Below are positions 36,401-49,497 of a DNA stretch of 64,000 nucleotides, in pieces. The notes under the pieces were generated by a model. The model searched no databases. It was not told the DNA's origin and saw only the letters and a list, made by a program, of their open reading frames with translations. The first letter of the stretch is position 1; each line of letters starts with the position of its first letter. Source of the stretch: Coffea arabica (taxonomy: Eukaryota; Streptophyta; Magnoliopsida; Gentianales; Rubiaceae); contig NC_092326.1 in assembly GCF_036785885.1 (NCBI RefSeq), positions 40,448,287 through 40,512,286 of the forward strand. Reading direction: 5' to 3'. The translations under genes were made by a program, and so were the position numbers.

Positions 36401-39400
36401 TTCTGATTCAAATATCTATAATATATAAAATTTCCACCTTTGTAAAATCATTATTGAACCAACAATATACTCCAAGCTTCTGATACATTGCTCATCCGGA
36501 GACAGATCATTAAACAAGCATGGCAAGATCCCACTTCCAAAAAGATAGATATCAGGACAAACAAATAGTAAAGTTCCCTATCTCCCCTCATTGCCCTCAC
36601 ATTCCCCACCAACTGCAATGGTCCATAACTACAAATAAAATAAAAGCAAGGAACTGGCATTTAAAGATTATACAAGTTGTTTTGATTTTTAGAAAAGATG
36701 ACTACAGCAAATCCACTGAAAGATTAATTCTGGGAGCCATACAAAGTCAATTTCCACATTGCAAATTGGAAACTCATGACATGGTCAACAATTAAGAAAG
36801 TCAAACTTAAACAAGCATGTATTTAGTTGTATGAATTTGGGAAACATAACAAAAGGAAGATCTGTTGCAGATCAAACTTCTGCAATAGCCCTGGTATGTT
36901 TGCACCTCAAAGGAAACAAGAAGAGCAAAATTACCCTAGTAACACCAGAGAAGGAGCAGCGTACCTACAACGTTGTTCAGATGTAGTAGTCATTTGCATT
37001 GTTTCACCTGTAACAAGATGCTCCACAACTCTTGCCAAGAGGGAAACAACCTGCAGCATTAGTGGCAGACCATGATATAGGCTAATTTACCAATGAAGAA
37101 ACTGAAAACAGTAAGCTGACACCAGAGCTGACAATTTAATAAGAGTCTAAGAAAACACAATCTTACAACCCAAGCTTGGAAGACAAATGCTTGGAAGTCA
37201 GATTAGCAGACAAAAGAGACAAGTTATAACCTTGTCCAAGTAGAGGGACACAGCTATTTCAGAGCGGCAGATTATTTTTTTTCTTTTTTTTTTTTGGCCT
37301 CCCTTTTGGCATATGTCATGCTCTGAAAGTTCCGCCATTGCATTCTTTCTACTACTCTTCCTATCATATGCAGTCAAGGCTGAATCACAGTTTAGATACT
37401 GCATCTTCAGCTCTTCATGCAACCAGGTGAGATGTCAATCAGATGGGGCTGAAGAGAAACTTAATTAGCTAACATCTGTGAATGTGGATCAGAAGGTGAA
37501 CCACCCAAAAGGTTAGTTCAGATAAGATCTTAGCGATAACAGAGGGGACGTCCTCTGGCTTAAGGAAAGTCAAACTCCTTCCTCTTGGAAATGGGCCAAG
37601 AACTTATCTATGATATTTCGTGTCCTTGATAAACAACTAATCTAACAGCTTTTAAAGGCAAAGGGACTGTTCCCTTGCTGTCTTCTAGCTTCCCTTAGAG
37701 TGGAAGGGAAAGCTCAACATCCTTCACATGTTATTTTGTGTATTAGAATCAAGTAGCCATATTCCTGATTCAGAATTTGCCTATTTCATCTGTCAATGCA
37801 AAATATGTACTCTGGCAACATATTCACAATTTAGAGCAGCTATATTAATATCAAGCCCCTTCCATTGAAGATTCAGCGCAAAAGTAGTACAATATACCTC
37901 TGTGTTTTTCAATGAGGCAAGTGCTACACAGGCTCTCGACAGTAGGAAATCACCAGCCAATACAGCTAACTGTACAATCAAAGTGCAGAAGAAAGCAACA
38001 ATGAAATCAAAACAAACTGCATTCATGTAATTCAAATTCAATCACTGAAATTTGACAAAAGGAAGGCAAAAAAAAGGAGAGAGAAACAATGGAGATAACA
38101 ATTGCATGCTTCAAGCAATAAAATATAAGATTATCAAAATAAGTGTGAACCTTGTAAAATATTACATAATTGCATATCAGAAAGAACTGGATGCAAAAGA
38201 ATTACTAAAATTACCAAATAGATCATTAGGGCATTAGGTCAATCCATCAATCTGATTATGCACCACACATTACGCAAATTGTACAAGTAGTGAAGCTACG
38301 AAGGCATGATTTCTTACTTCAGACTTTATTATCAGGATGGATTAGCCCAGGGATCCACATAGTAAGCCAAAAACTTATTCTAACATTTTCCACAAAGAAC
38401 ATTTACCATGCAAACATACATAATTTTTAACATATATGAAAAAAGAAGGAAAAAGGAACAAATGCTAACCTTATTTCCCATTACAAAATTTAGCGAACCA
38501 ACCCCTCTCCTTGTGTCAGCATCATCTAGTACATCATCATGAAGAAGGCTAGCAACCTACACAAAGTAACAACATTAACATACAATAGCTTGACACCAGA
38601 CTGAAGATCTGACTAAGGGAGATTCCAGAAAATCAAATTGGCTAGGACAAAAAGAAAAGCAGAACATCAAAATGATATATCTTGCTTCAAATAAATATCA
38701 TTTTGCAAGAAGGTGCAATGACCGAAACCATGCATTCATCTGTGAATGAATAGTTCTTTATATAGTTAAGCTTCAAGATTTAGACCACATCAAAAAGCAT
38801 GAAAGAAAGTTCTGGACTGGCAACCCATTTGCTTAGTCCACAGTCTTGAAGTTCATTGTCTTTTCTTTTTCTTTTTTCTTTTTTCTTTTTTTTTTTAAAA
38901 AAATGAAGGTTCACTTGTACTAAAAGCAGACAAAAGATTCTAAGATTGACAAAGCATTCTTATTTATACTTTGAACTTAGCCATGTACCCCAAAAACACT
39001 CCTATTCATTCTAGTGAACCACATATCAGTAAAATAGCTCCCATCCTAAGCTTTGCCAAAGAAGAGAAAATCCTTAAAGACTTAGAAGCATGCAAATATG
39101 CTCAAGGTGGTAAATCCATCTAGAAAACTGTCTAGGAATCAGATACAAGAAACAACTAAGTCCACCACTTTGCCCCAGAATAAATTTAGTACTATTGAAG
39201 AAGCACGGAAAATGGTAAGAAATCTAACATGGATCATCTCTGTGATCTCCGCTACACACTGCTGCCTTGTACGTAGTTCCATGGGTAATGTATCAACTGT
39301 TGTATCAGGAAGTGGTCTCAGTATTGGTGCATCTATAGCTGTTGCCATTAATAAGAGTACCTGAAAGGATTCAAAATCACACATATGCAGGAAACAGATA

Positions 39401-41550
39401 AGAATTATCACCAAGACAGACGTCGAGAAAAAAATAAAATAACAACAAAAAAGGAGACTGAATGGGTTCACAAAGACATCTATACTGGTAGAAGAAAATA
39501 GCAGATGTCAACAAGGATGAGGTGAGGAGCTAGAAGCCATGATTCAGAAGTCAAAAGTTGCTTAATCATAAAGTTCATAATTTGTAATAGATTAGCTGCC
39601 TGGGGAACAAATATTTCTCAAGTGGTCATTCCATAATTGGGCACAAGATACCAGAACTTCCTTCTTAGTGTTATGTCTGCTTCATTTCAAAGAGAAACAC
39701 ACTGCACGCATCTGGAACAAATGTTTCTTAATTGCTGAGCTGCATTTTTTGGAGCTCTATCTCATAGTACAATATTATCCTTGATCCTAGTTTCCATCAT
39801 AATCTATCACCTTGACAACTTAACTCCATCTTTAATCACCGTACTACAGGTCATGAAGAGCATCAATATTACCCAAAGGTCAAGCTTTAGCCAAATAAAA
39901 GGATATTATCTGATGGAATGACATAATGAAGCAAACAGACATGATACAACAGATCTAATACCTTTCACATTCAATAGTGAAATTATATTATTACCGTTGG
40001 TCGAAATCGCTTTCCTTCTGCCCCTATCTTGAAAAAGTACTCAGCAGCTGATGCAAGCTTTGGTACCTGTATGATGTCAAAAAACAGTCATCACTGTGCC
40101 ATTTTAGAATGAAGAACAGTCAATAGGATATTCAAATACCTCTGCAACAACCATTGACCTCAGTCTGTTAGCAAGAAGAGACAATTCATCAGCAACAAGT
40201 GAAAAGGGGTCAAGTGTCTCCTGAAATATGGACAATAGAAAATAAAGACATTTCTAAGTTACAGGATAAAGGATCCCACCCACCAACAAGCTATATATGC
40301 ATGAAGTTACAATATAGTTAAAAAAACACGAAGTTTTTGTAAACGTGACAGACAAGAAGCTATATATACAAGGAGAAAGAAGCACATTATACAGCCAATG
40401 GAATAAATATACCAAACCTATAGTACTTTATAACGGATTTACCCTGAAAAAGCAAAATTTTGCTACCCAACAGTAATCAGTTTTGCATATAAAACTTAGA
40501 ATATCACTTTTGTTCATCTTTGTTTTTATATTTTCTATTTTGTACAAATTCACTGTTCAGAAATTTTTCTTTATATTTGAATCATTCATGTCCATGTGTC
40601 CATTACCACAAAAACCAGCATCAAAGTATAATCAATAATCATTTCCTTATCAGCCAAATTTTAAGTCATAGTAAGACCTGAATTCTAGGGTTTTTTTATT
40701 ATCATTGATCCAGAGATGGTCACAACCAAACCGTCAGAACGTTTAGACCAACCTCAGCTGCAGGGCTGCTTTGACGTTGAGTTTGATGTCCAACATTGGC
40801 TAGAGCATTTGAGACCCACGAATAAAATAGTCTGCAACCCAAAACCTACTAATCACCAGAATCAACAGAAAAACAGCATAACCAATCACAAATTTTCTAT
40901 TAAGTTCAAACAAAACCATCATAAAACAAAATATACTCAATTCGGATATCTCATGGTTGTCATTGAGGTCAATAGAACCTATCAAACCCCAGACTGACCG
41001 ACAAATTACAATGCAATATATTTAAAGAACCAAAAGATGAAATAAAACTCACCTCACCCATAAGATATAGCTTGCCCCTCGATAATACCCACCCATTCTA
41101 TACCTAAACCCTTCAACGCAATACTGGAGCCTTGAACTGTAGCTCGGTACTTAATCTATCTATCACCCTTGCTTGCCAGTCAAAAGCAGCTATCAGCACA
41201 ACGACCGACAGACTACATCTGAACTATACCTCTTTTTCTCACTTTTTTTAATTGAACATGTTCTCCAAGCCTAAAATGACTCACAGAACGCACACAACCT
41301 ACCCATAGAAAACCGGCCCCCATCTGTTTGACAAAATTTCTGCTACAGGAAAAAATAAAAAGGCATACAATTATTGATTTGGATTTACCTTTTGAGAAGA
41401 GTCAATGGGAGAGTAAAAATACGTAGCTGATTCCAGCAACTGGGTCGGCTGGTTTCGCGGCGACTGCAAGGAGGAAAAAGCCCATTGACACCGACTAGCT
41501 CTCGCACTCGCCCTGGCTATCCTATACAACCCTCTTGCAAATAAAACCAT
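33495..41550 (-). CDS. SPS3: Mitochondrial long-chain polyprenyl (solanesyl) diphosphate synthase, SPS3-like
   Basis: Eleven exons, 5' to 3' on the minus strand: 41550-41389, 40220-40140, 40066-39995, 39360-39229, 38556-38470, 37969-37898, 37050-36965, 35938-35806, 34849-34760, 33932-33834, 33674-33495. They give 397 aa, all in phase. Family motifs are GKRFRP (99-104), the first aspartate-rich motif DDVLDDAD (156-163) and the second DDVLD (283-287); the aspartates bind Mg-diphosphate of the allylic substrate. Small residues A151 and S152, just before the first motif, leave room for a long chain, unlike FPP or GGPP synthases. The N-terminus (MVLFARGLYRIARASARASR) is Arg-rich without acids, a mitochondrial presequence pattern. 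The Arabidopsis relative (At2g34630) was called GPPS and later SPS3; it makes the ubiquinone side chain. Chain length here is inferred, not shown. Confidence 0.93.
34850..35805 (-). other. SPS3-like intron with internal duplication
   Basis: This 956-bp intron between exons 35938-35806 and 34849-34760 contains two related segments, 35356-35490 and 35525-35620. They share the core agtacaaataa...gctagcc and a common ending, a diverged tandem duplication with an internal deletion in one copy. No gene was seen. Confidence 0.7.
35939..36964 (-). other. SPS3-like intron (1,026 bp)
   Basis: This intron interrupts a serine codon: ag at the end of exon 37050-36965 joins c at the start of exon 35938-35806. 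The sequence is A-rich on the plus strand with no recognisable element. Confidence 0.7.
40221..41388 (-). other. First SPS3-like intron (1,168 bp)
   Basis: This intron separates the exon for the presequence and variable N-terminus from the first conserved catalytic exon. I see no element with clear ends; short open frames in it are not family-like. Confidence 0.7.
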
Positions 41551-43261
41551 TGATTGATCCCTGACCTATCTTTATACCGTTTCTGCTGCAAGAATGGAAT
41601 AATAGGCTATGTGCCCAAAGAAAAGAAAACAAAAATATAAGAAGAAGAAGCAGGGCGGTCAAGGAAGAAGAATGGTCAATAGGGTTAGTTTTAACTTCCA
41701 AAGGGGTAAATATGTTATATATTAATTTTGGCGCTAATACATGAAAGAGCCACTATAATTTTAACTGCATTAGTGCGTGGCGTGAGTGTGTGGGTTTGAC
41801 GTGCATGTGTAGCTGCCTATTATGGCTTCACGCCGCCGAGAAAAAGCGATGGGACGTGATGACGACGGCGGCTTTCCAACCATATGTATATGCATAAATT
41901 GTAATCAACCACAAGTGTCGTGTGGGGGAAGTACTCCTCACGTCCTCCCCGTGGAGGATCTGAAATCAGAACTAACAGGGTCGGGGTCGACGGGGTCGGT
42001 TCTCGGTGGTTTGGAGGAAAAGAAATGGAAACTTTTCGCTGGAGGCCATACAACTTTTTGCTATTTATAAAACTAGCGAAACTTTTGATCAATTATCTTT
42101 TTTTTTTTTTTCCACAAACGTTTTGATCAATTATCTAAACCCAAATTTTTGTGTCTCTATTGTGCTTAAACTTGTGCAATGATTGAAATTGGACGGTCAA
42201 TTGGAATCATGTGACCGAATACCGAGTTTGATACACGTGATGTGGAGTTTGTACGGAGTTTTATTATTCACACACAAATATTCGCGATGAACCAACTAAA
42301 AGAAATGATAGAGAACTTTTCACCTTGCTAAATCTTTCATCCTATATCAAAATTTGTTTCGTATAATGCTTAGTTTTTTTTTTTTTGAATTTTTTCCCCC
42401 TAGTAATAGTCTAAGAGATTTTTTTTTCACACTTAATTTTGAGCAATTAAGTGTTAATTGAGGAAGCAAAAAACGAACTTAAGGACAAACTAGCATTGGG
42501 TTTGATATTGGGGCTAGGAGGTCGGCATTCAGAAGGAAGCCCACATCTTCACTGGACATTCTAACTTTCCAAAAATTGCACCAATGTAATATTTGAGTTT
42601 CAAACAATAATATTATAGTGCATAGACTGTGAGACTTTTTTTTTCTTTTGAAAAATAGACTGTGAAACTTGCAGGTTTTGTTTTGATGGTGATAAGATGT
42701 ATCATTACCTAAAAAGAAAAAGAAGAAGAAGTATCGCCATCTTCGATGGTGAAAGTAGTGGGGAGGGGACGATTGTTTTGCAATAAACCGTCTAAACACC
42801 ACTTAAGGCGTACTATATTTTCTACTATTCAGTAAGTTCGCTTTTCCAAAATAGAAACCCCCTAATACTTAGTTGGCTGTGAGAGAATGAGGCAAATATA
42901 AATGTTCTTGTCATTATTTTTGACACGTGTAATTCTACAATTCTAAAATATCGAGAGGGAAGATGAAGTAAAAACACTTATTTAGGTACCAAATAACTCT
43001 ATGTATAAAAAAAACACATAAATAAATGTATAATTATTTTTATAATAGCTTGATGGCACATATACAGAATATATGTAAGGGTGAAAAGAAACTCCTTAGC
43101 AAATTATTTTGAAAATTTTGCATGGATAATAAAATTTTGTACGCCACATTAGAAATGGAGAAGGAGTAAAAAGAAAGCTAAACATGATAATGAAAAAGAA
43201 AAAAGAAATTGAAATGCAAAATTCCTCCAATGAGGTATAAATATAATCACCTTTTGGTTGC
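41551..43261. other. Upstream region of the SPS3-like gene
   Basis: This is presumed promoter and 5' UTR of the minus-strand SPS3-like gene. Open frames on both strands at 41820-42092 are unusually GC-rich for the surroundings (around 41820-42010) but match no family I know. The remainder is AT-rich with poly-T runs. It ends at the left target-site duplication of the LINE. Confidence 0.6.
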
Positions 43262-43279
43262 CTAAATACACTAGCTATT
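43262..43279. repeat. Left 18-bp target-site duplication of the LINE
   Basis: The sequence ctaaatacactagctatt is identical to 49480-49497 and directly abuts the T-run that is the LINE poly-A tail on the minus strand. Confidence 0.92.
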
Positions 43280-43345
43280 TTTTTTTCCAACAAACGTTAA
43301 CATATATTATATAAACACTTGATAGTACAAGAATTAATTACAAAA

Positions 43346-46300
43346 AAGAGCCACTGCCCTCATTTCTTTCTGTTCCAAATCTATCAGCCATCTTGGGAAA
43401 TCTTATTCCCATTCGACATCATGCACTTACTTAACAGCAAATTGAGCTAGTGAATGGCTAATTTCCTTTACTGATCTAGGTATAAATACAAAAGTACAGC
43501 TTTCAAAAGCCTGTTTTGAGTTCCTGCATGTCTTCCAGGATAGTTGCAATGTTGTAGTCATAGTTATTGCACCTGTTTATCTGATGATCCACTGATTTGC
43601 AGTCTGTATAGACTATTATTTTAGCCTATCCTGCATGTTTAGCTATTAGCATTGTGTTCCATATTGCGAGAGCTTCTTCCTTGCTTACTGTTCCTTTTCA
43701 CTGGTTGACAATCCCTTTTGCTCTCACAATTGTTCTTTTCCAGTTTTTTGCTATTGTTCCTTGGCCAGTCCTGATCATTTTTGCTGAGTTTGCAGCATCC
43801 GTATACATGCATGTCACATATTCCTTTGGTGTTTCTTTCCTGATTTAAGGCTCACTGTTGATGTGAAGTGCAATGTTCTCTTGTTCTACTTTTCTTACCT
43901 ATTCATACTCGATCCAATCACCTTGCGCTTTCTGAACTGTTCTGTATGGATCCGGACTGAAATTTTCAAACACTTTTTTGTTTCTTGTTTTCCAGATTTG
44001 CCAGAAGATATTAATGGTGAGGTTTATTCTATCTTGCCCTTGTTCGTTTGAGATTGATTGAGTAGCCATCTCCCACCAGAGCCACAAATTGTGTTGTTTG
44101 TCTTTCAGTCCATCCCATCTTACTGGAGCCATTTTCCATACTATTGCTGCATTTGTACAAAAGAAGAGCAAATGCTCTATAGTTTCCATATTTTTCCCAC
44201 AGCAGCCACATCTTTCCTCTCTTTTCCCAAACCTTTTGAGAATAATCTCATTTACTGGTAGGCATTTCCACATAAAGTGTTTTAGCTTGGCCTTAACTTT
44301 TAGTTGCCACAATTTCTTCCACACACTATGTTTTCTTATCTCCCAACTAGTTTTAGCATTGCTTACTCTTCTATTACAGTGCTGGACATCTTCCTGTCTT
44401 GCTAATGCATAACCAATCTTCACAGTATATGTTCCAGTTTTGGAGAATCTCCAAAAAATTTTGTCCTTTCTTCTTTTATGCTAGTGGGGATGCATTCGAT
44501 CAATTCAACAACTTTGTTGTAGAACCATTTCTGTAATGGCTCTTTTTTTCATTTCCCCTCTTCTATCATCTCACTTACCCATTCTAATTAGCAATCATCA
44601 GGTTTTTCAGAGGTCACTTTACCTCGTTCTAATTCAATTATCCATTTATCATTCCATATGCTTATAGTACTTCCATCCCCTATTTTTTTTCATAACCCAG
44701 CAAATAGAAATGTTTTGGCACTGTGTATACTCTTCCAGCTCTATGATGCTGAGTTTGCATTTTTTTTCATCCAATTTGGATCCTTCATGTATGTTGCCTT
44801 CATTACCTTGCTTACTAGGAAATTTGGGGCAATTAAGAATATCCAAATTTGCTTTGTAAGCAAGGCAGTATTGAAGGCTTTTAGGTCTCTGAAGCCTATT
44901 CTCTCTCTTCCTTTAACTTCTGAAATATTCTTCCAACTTTCTCAGTGAACACAGGTCTCTTTCTCTCCCTTACCCCATCAAAATCTAGCAATTCTTGTTG
45001 TGATTTCTCTACACAACCCTTTGGGGAGTCTAAAAACATGTCATTACATATGTTGGCATGGCCATTATGACTGACTTGATCAGTACTTCCTTTTCTTCTT
45101 AACTCAGTAGCTTTTGTTTCCACCTTTGGAGCTTGTAGCTGATTTTGCTCTTTACAAATCCAAACACTTATGTCTTAAATCTTCCAATGGCTATTGGTAA
45201 ACCCAAATATGTCCCATTTATCACCTTTCTCATGTTGTCTAGTCCCTCCCTTACCTCTTATTTTATCTGGTTAGTGGTGTTTTTGCTATAGAAGATTGCT
45301 GACTTGTCAAAGTTCACCACTTGTCCAAAAGTTTTGCCATATTTTGCCAAGATGCTTTTCATTTTCAATGCCTCCTGTTTGTTTCCTTTGTAGCACAGTA
45401 AGCAATCATCTGCAAAAAATATATGAGAAATAGCAGAACTATGCCTATAAATTTTGATTCCTATTAGCTCATTTCCTGCCACTGCTTTGTTAAGTAGATT
45501 GGATAACCTTTCAGTGCAAATAATGAATAGGTAGGGCGATAAAGGGTCCCCTTGTCTAATGCCTTTACTTGGTTTAATATGCCTTACTTTTTAGCCATTT
45601 AAATTGAAGGAGTAAGACACATATGACAAACAAACCATGATCCATTTGACAAATATTGGATAAAACCCTATTTTCATCATAAGTCTCCCCAAAAATTTTC
45701 ATTCTACTCTGTCGTAAGCTTTGGACATGTTAAGATTAATAGCCATGAAATGAGTTTTTTCTTTTCTCTTATTTTTCAAAAAAATGAACTATTTCATGAG
45801 CTATCATAACATTATTAAGGATTTGTCTGCCTGGAATGAAAGCAAATTGTGAATAACTTATACAGTGCTATAGCACCCTTTTCAATCTGTTTGCAATGAT
45901 TTTCGAGATGATCTTATACAGAACAGTACATAAGTTGATAGGATTATAATTCACAACAAACATAAGTACTTTAGTTTTTGGAATTAAAAAGATGATGGTT
46001 TCATTCCCTGCTTTGAGCAAGTAACCAGTATGAAAGAAACTATTTATAGCGGACACCAAATCCTCTTTTATGATATGCCAATAATGTTGGAAGAAAAGTG
46101 GAGACATACCATCAGTCCATGGGGATTTGTTTAGATGCATTGAAAACAAGGCTTGTCTAATTTCTTTTTCTTCCACAGGCTTAATCAGCTGCTCATTCAT
46201 CTGGCCAGAAATAGTGTTTGGAATCTCTGCTAGTATGTCCTCGAAGTTGTCAGGATTAGTAGTGGTGAAAAAGTTACTGTAGTACTCACTTAGTTCCTCT

Positions 46301-47473
46301 TCAATCTCCTTCCTATTCTTGAACCAAGTCCTATCATTTTTCTATAAAATGCTAATTGTGTTTCTTTTCCTCTTTGTCATCACACTTGTGTGGAAAAAAG
46401 CTGTATTTCTATCACTTTCTTTGAGCCATCTACTTTTTGTCTGGCTCCAATATAGTTCTTTCTCCTTGTATGCTTTGCTTAGTTGGGTTTTTATCTCTGC
46501 AATTCGACCACTTTTGCCCACATCATTTCCCTCCCTTACTTCATTGAGTTTCTCTTTTGGCTCTTTTATCCTTACTTTTGGAGTTTCCTTGCATCCTTTT
46601 ATTCCATTCCAAAATAGCAACCCTACATTCCTTTATTTTCCTGGTCACTTTGTACATTCTGGAGCCTGTGAGAGCCTTACTCCATGCCCCTTGGATCACC
46701 TCCCTCGATTCTGAATTCTTAGTCCATCTTTGATCAAAATAAAACCTCTTTTTTCTCCTGTTTCCCTCTGGATTAGTGTCCATAATCAGGATGAAATGGT
46801 CAGATGCTTCATTATCAACATGTGTACATGATGCCTTGTCAAACTTTTGCATCCATTCAACACTGCACGGGCACCTATCCAATCTCTCTTTCACTTCCCC
46901 ATCCCCCTCCCAGCAGTTACTCCACGTCCATGGTACCCCTTGGTAACCTATATCAATTAGGTCATTACCTCTTATGAAACTATTAAAGTCCCTAAAACTA
47001 CCTTCAGCCCTCTCTCTCTCTCTCCTTATTTCTCCTCATTTGCCTTTATATCATTGAAGTCCCCCATCACTATCCAAGCCTCTTTCCAATCCTTTTTCTT
47101 GTTTTCTATATGTTTCCACTGTTCCTTCCTGGTATTACTAGCAGCACTTGCATAAAAAAGACACAAGCCATTAATGGTTTTTTGTTTTCTTGTCTTCGAT
47201 ACGTGCAACTATATACCAGTCAGTATTGCTCACTTGGTCAATGGAGACATCATTGTTCCAAAATAATGCTAGTTCCCCTGCTCTACCTATTGAGTTAACA
47301 AAATATCCATTCTCAAACCTGATTTTCTTCTGCACTTGTCTCATGTAATTTTGCTGATTTTTTGTTTCACACAAAAACACTACATTAGGAGAGTGGAAGT
47401 TAATTATTTCATTCAGTTGGAAAATTGTCAAGGGGCCTCCTACACCTCGACAATTCCACATCGTAGCCTTCAT
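43346..47473 (-). pseudogene. LINE ORF2: endonuclease, reverse transcriptase, zf-RVT and RNase H (disrupted)
   Basis: The start is the ATG at 47473, which opens with WNCRGVGG and LCETK, the endonuclease N-terminus, followed by GDFND near 47040. The reverse transcriptase spans roughly 46200-45260. It keeps YWHIIKEDL, LIPK and the ISKIIANRLK region, with YNPI where YRPI is usual, and its catalytic FADD reads FFADDCLLCY at about 45400. The zinc-binding zf-RVT region (CGCCG...H...C) lies within an intact 174-codon stretch at 43899-44423. RNase H follows with YTDCKSVDHQ near 43600. The frame is broken repeatedly; open pieces shift phase near 47200, 46900-46540, 46340, 45870, 45480 and 44900. No active product is expected. 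Confidence 0.88.
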
Positions 47474-48949
47474 TTACACCTTGGAGGCATAAGATGGTTA
47501 GCCTCCAATTCCCCAATTGACATTGCACTGTTTATTTCTATTTTCATCGCTTTCACCTTGGGGATATCTGCTGCATCTTCCTCCATTGGTTGTGTTTCTT
47601 GTTGTAGGGCCTCTACTTTCCTTTTTCCTCCCAGTTTCCCTAACAAGTCCATGTTTGTACTCACTTGTAGTGGGGTTCGGTTTTGCATCACTCTTCTTTT
47701 GAATTGTCTCCTTTCTTCCTTCTTGATGTTGTCACTAGCAAGTGTTACTTCATGCTTCATCTTCATCTCCTCTAGCCCCTCCCTTTCTTCTACCATTACC
47801 ATATTTTTTCCTATTTGACATTCATTGTTCTCCATCTCCATAGATTCTTGCACTATTACTTGGTTCATAGTGCTCCTTTCTTTGGGTTCTTCAATTGCCT
47901 TGTTTATTTCCTTTTTCTTCTCTTCGTTAGTTGGCATATTCTTTGTTTCTTCCTTTTGGCTCTCTTTTTTCTGGTCTTTCTAGTCCTGTAAGAATTCAGC
48001 CATCTATTCTCGTACACGTTTTTTCTCATGTGTTCTTGGTCTTTCGCTTCCTTTTTCTCCATCTCTACATGGTTCCTTCTATCAAATTTTATCTTGTTGT
48101 CCTTCATTCTAAACCCAACTGTTAAGTGACTGCATCTGTCATCTTTCTCTATTTCTTATTTTCTATCTCTTTTACTGATTCCACCCTTCCTTTTAATGGT
48201 GATACCATGATGTTCCCTACTCTCATCCATGTACCAAATTGCTCTTTTCGTTGCATCAATCCTTCTTTTCCTGCCACATTACATGACCTGTTACTGTGTC
48301 CTATGACCCTGCAGTTGTAGCAAAAGTCTGGACAACGTTCATACCTAAACTCAACCCATACTACCTGATCTTTACTTTTATTTTAGTCCCTTTGATCAGT
48401 GGTTGAGTCACATCTATTTCAACAATTATTTTCACGTGTCTTCCCTCTTTTCTTTCAGTTGCTGGAATTATCACCTTTCTTACAGAATTGAAGATTTCCT
48501 CTAATTTAAAGCCAACTGCTTTGCTCATCCAATGGATAGGGAGATTCCATCATTGTACGCAGAGAAACGCATGTTGAAAAAATGTTCTGTCCCTTTCGCA
48601 ACCCACTTGCCATTCCTTTACTATGAGTACCTGATTATCCATTATCCATGGCCTACCTGACAGGATTCTTTTTTTTTTTTTTTTATCTTCTTTATCTTGC
48701 AGATGAAACTGGAACAAATTTGGGCCCAACTCTGTTATTTTCATCTTCTTGGGGTATCCCCATACATGGTTGATGAAGTTTTAGACCCCTGTGAAATTAG
48801 CAACTTTTTCCCCCAACGAGTTTTCCAACCAGACTGCCATGGCACCCTTGTATGCCTTCTTCAATGTCATCCCCACTCAGATCCACACCCTCTATTTCAT
48901 TTTCCGATTGCTCAAACTTTTGAAAGGCTCTTGCTAGGAATTCTTCCAT
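47470..48949 (-). pseudogene. LINE ORF1: DUF4283/zinc-knuckle RNA-binding protein (disrupted)
   Basis: The ORF starts at the ATG at 48949 (MEEFLARAFQKFE) but is frameshifted within about 20 codons. Later pieces keep WGYPKKMKITELGPNLFQFH and LSGRPWIMDN, features of plant LINE ORF1. A CCHC knuckle CYNCRVIGHSNRSC (C-x2-C-x4-H-x4-C) lies at 48281-48322. The final 155 codons (47937-47470) are open and charged. Its TGA overlaps the ORF2 ATG as ATGA at 47470-47473. ORF1 proteins bind the element RNA as a chaperone; this copy would not yield a full protein. Confidence 0.82.
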
Positions 48950-49479
48950 CTTGGAGAATATATTAGAGTGATGACAAGCACTATTTCTTGGACAATGAAC
49001 TACTTAGCTGGTTAAACCTACTAAAGAGGCAAACAGACGAGCAAACAATATTACCAGTGAATCCAAAAGTAAACAGCAAAGATGTTAGAGAAGTGAAAGT
49101 TTAAAAATAGGTTGGTGGAGCCGACCGGCTCAAAAAGACAAAACAAAAGACTAACGTGAGAGAAATTAAAGAAGCCACAGTTCCGACAGAAAGAGTTAGT
49201 GCTCCACAAATTTGTTAAATGGATCATGTTTTGTTCTAGCATTTACTCCACCAATTACTAGTCTTGATCTCTGGTTCTAACTAGTATCGATTCTAAAATT
49301 CTGCGGTGAAATCTGGGTTGGGGCCAAGATAGTGTAGTGTTAGGGATTTGAAATTTGAGTTTTGAAAATTTGAACTTTTCAAAAGCTTTTACACCGAGAA
49401 GAGGTTCTATAAAGTTAGAGAGAAGGGCTCTCAAGTAGAAAGAGAGGCTCCTCTTATTACATAGTCAATAAGTATGTTT

Positions 49480-49497
49480 CTAAATACACTAGCTATT
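49480..49497. repeat. Right 18-bp target-site duplication of the LINE
   Basis: This sequence is identical over 18 bases to 43262-43279 and marks the 5' end of the element. Confidence 0.92.

Larger units (their letters stand above)
43280..49479 (-). mobile_element. Full-length but inactive L1-type LINE retrotransposon
   Basis: This 6.2-kb non-LTR element is bounded by a perfect 18-bp duplication (43262-43279 and 49480-49497) and ends in a short poly-A, seen as the T-run starting at 43278. On the minus strand it has a 5' UTR of about 530 bp, then ORF1 (48949 to 47470) and ORF2 (47473 to about 43346). Domain order is RNA-binding/zinc knuckle, apurinic-type endonuclease, reverse transcriptase, zf-RVT and RNase H, the plant L1 arrangement. 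Both ORFs carry several stops or frameshifts, so it cannot move on its own. It lies between the divergent SPS3-like and CSL4 genes. Confidence 0.93.

Noticed and set aside
43280..49479. Separate genes for the many minus-strand frames in this interval
   Set aside because: All are pieces of one LINE defined by its domain order, poly-A tail and target-site duplication.
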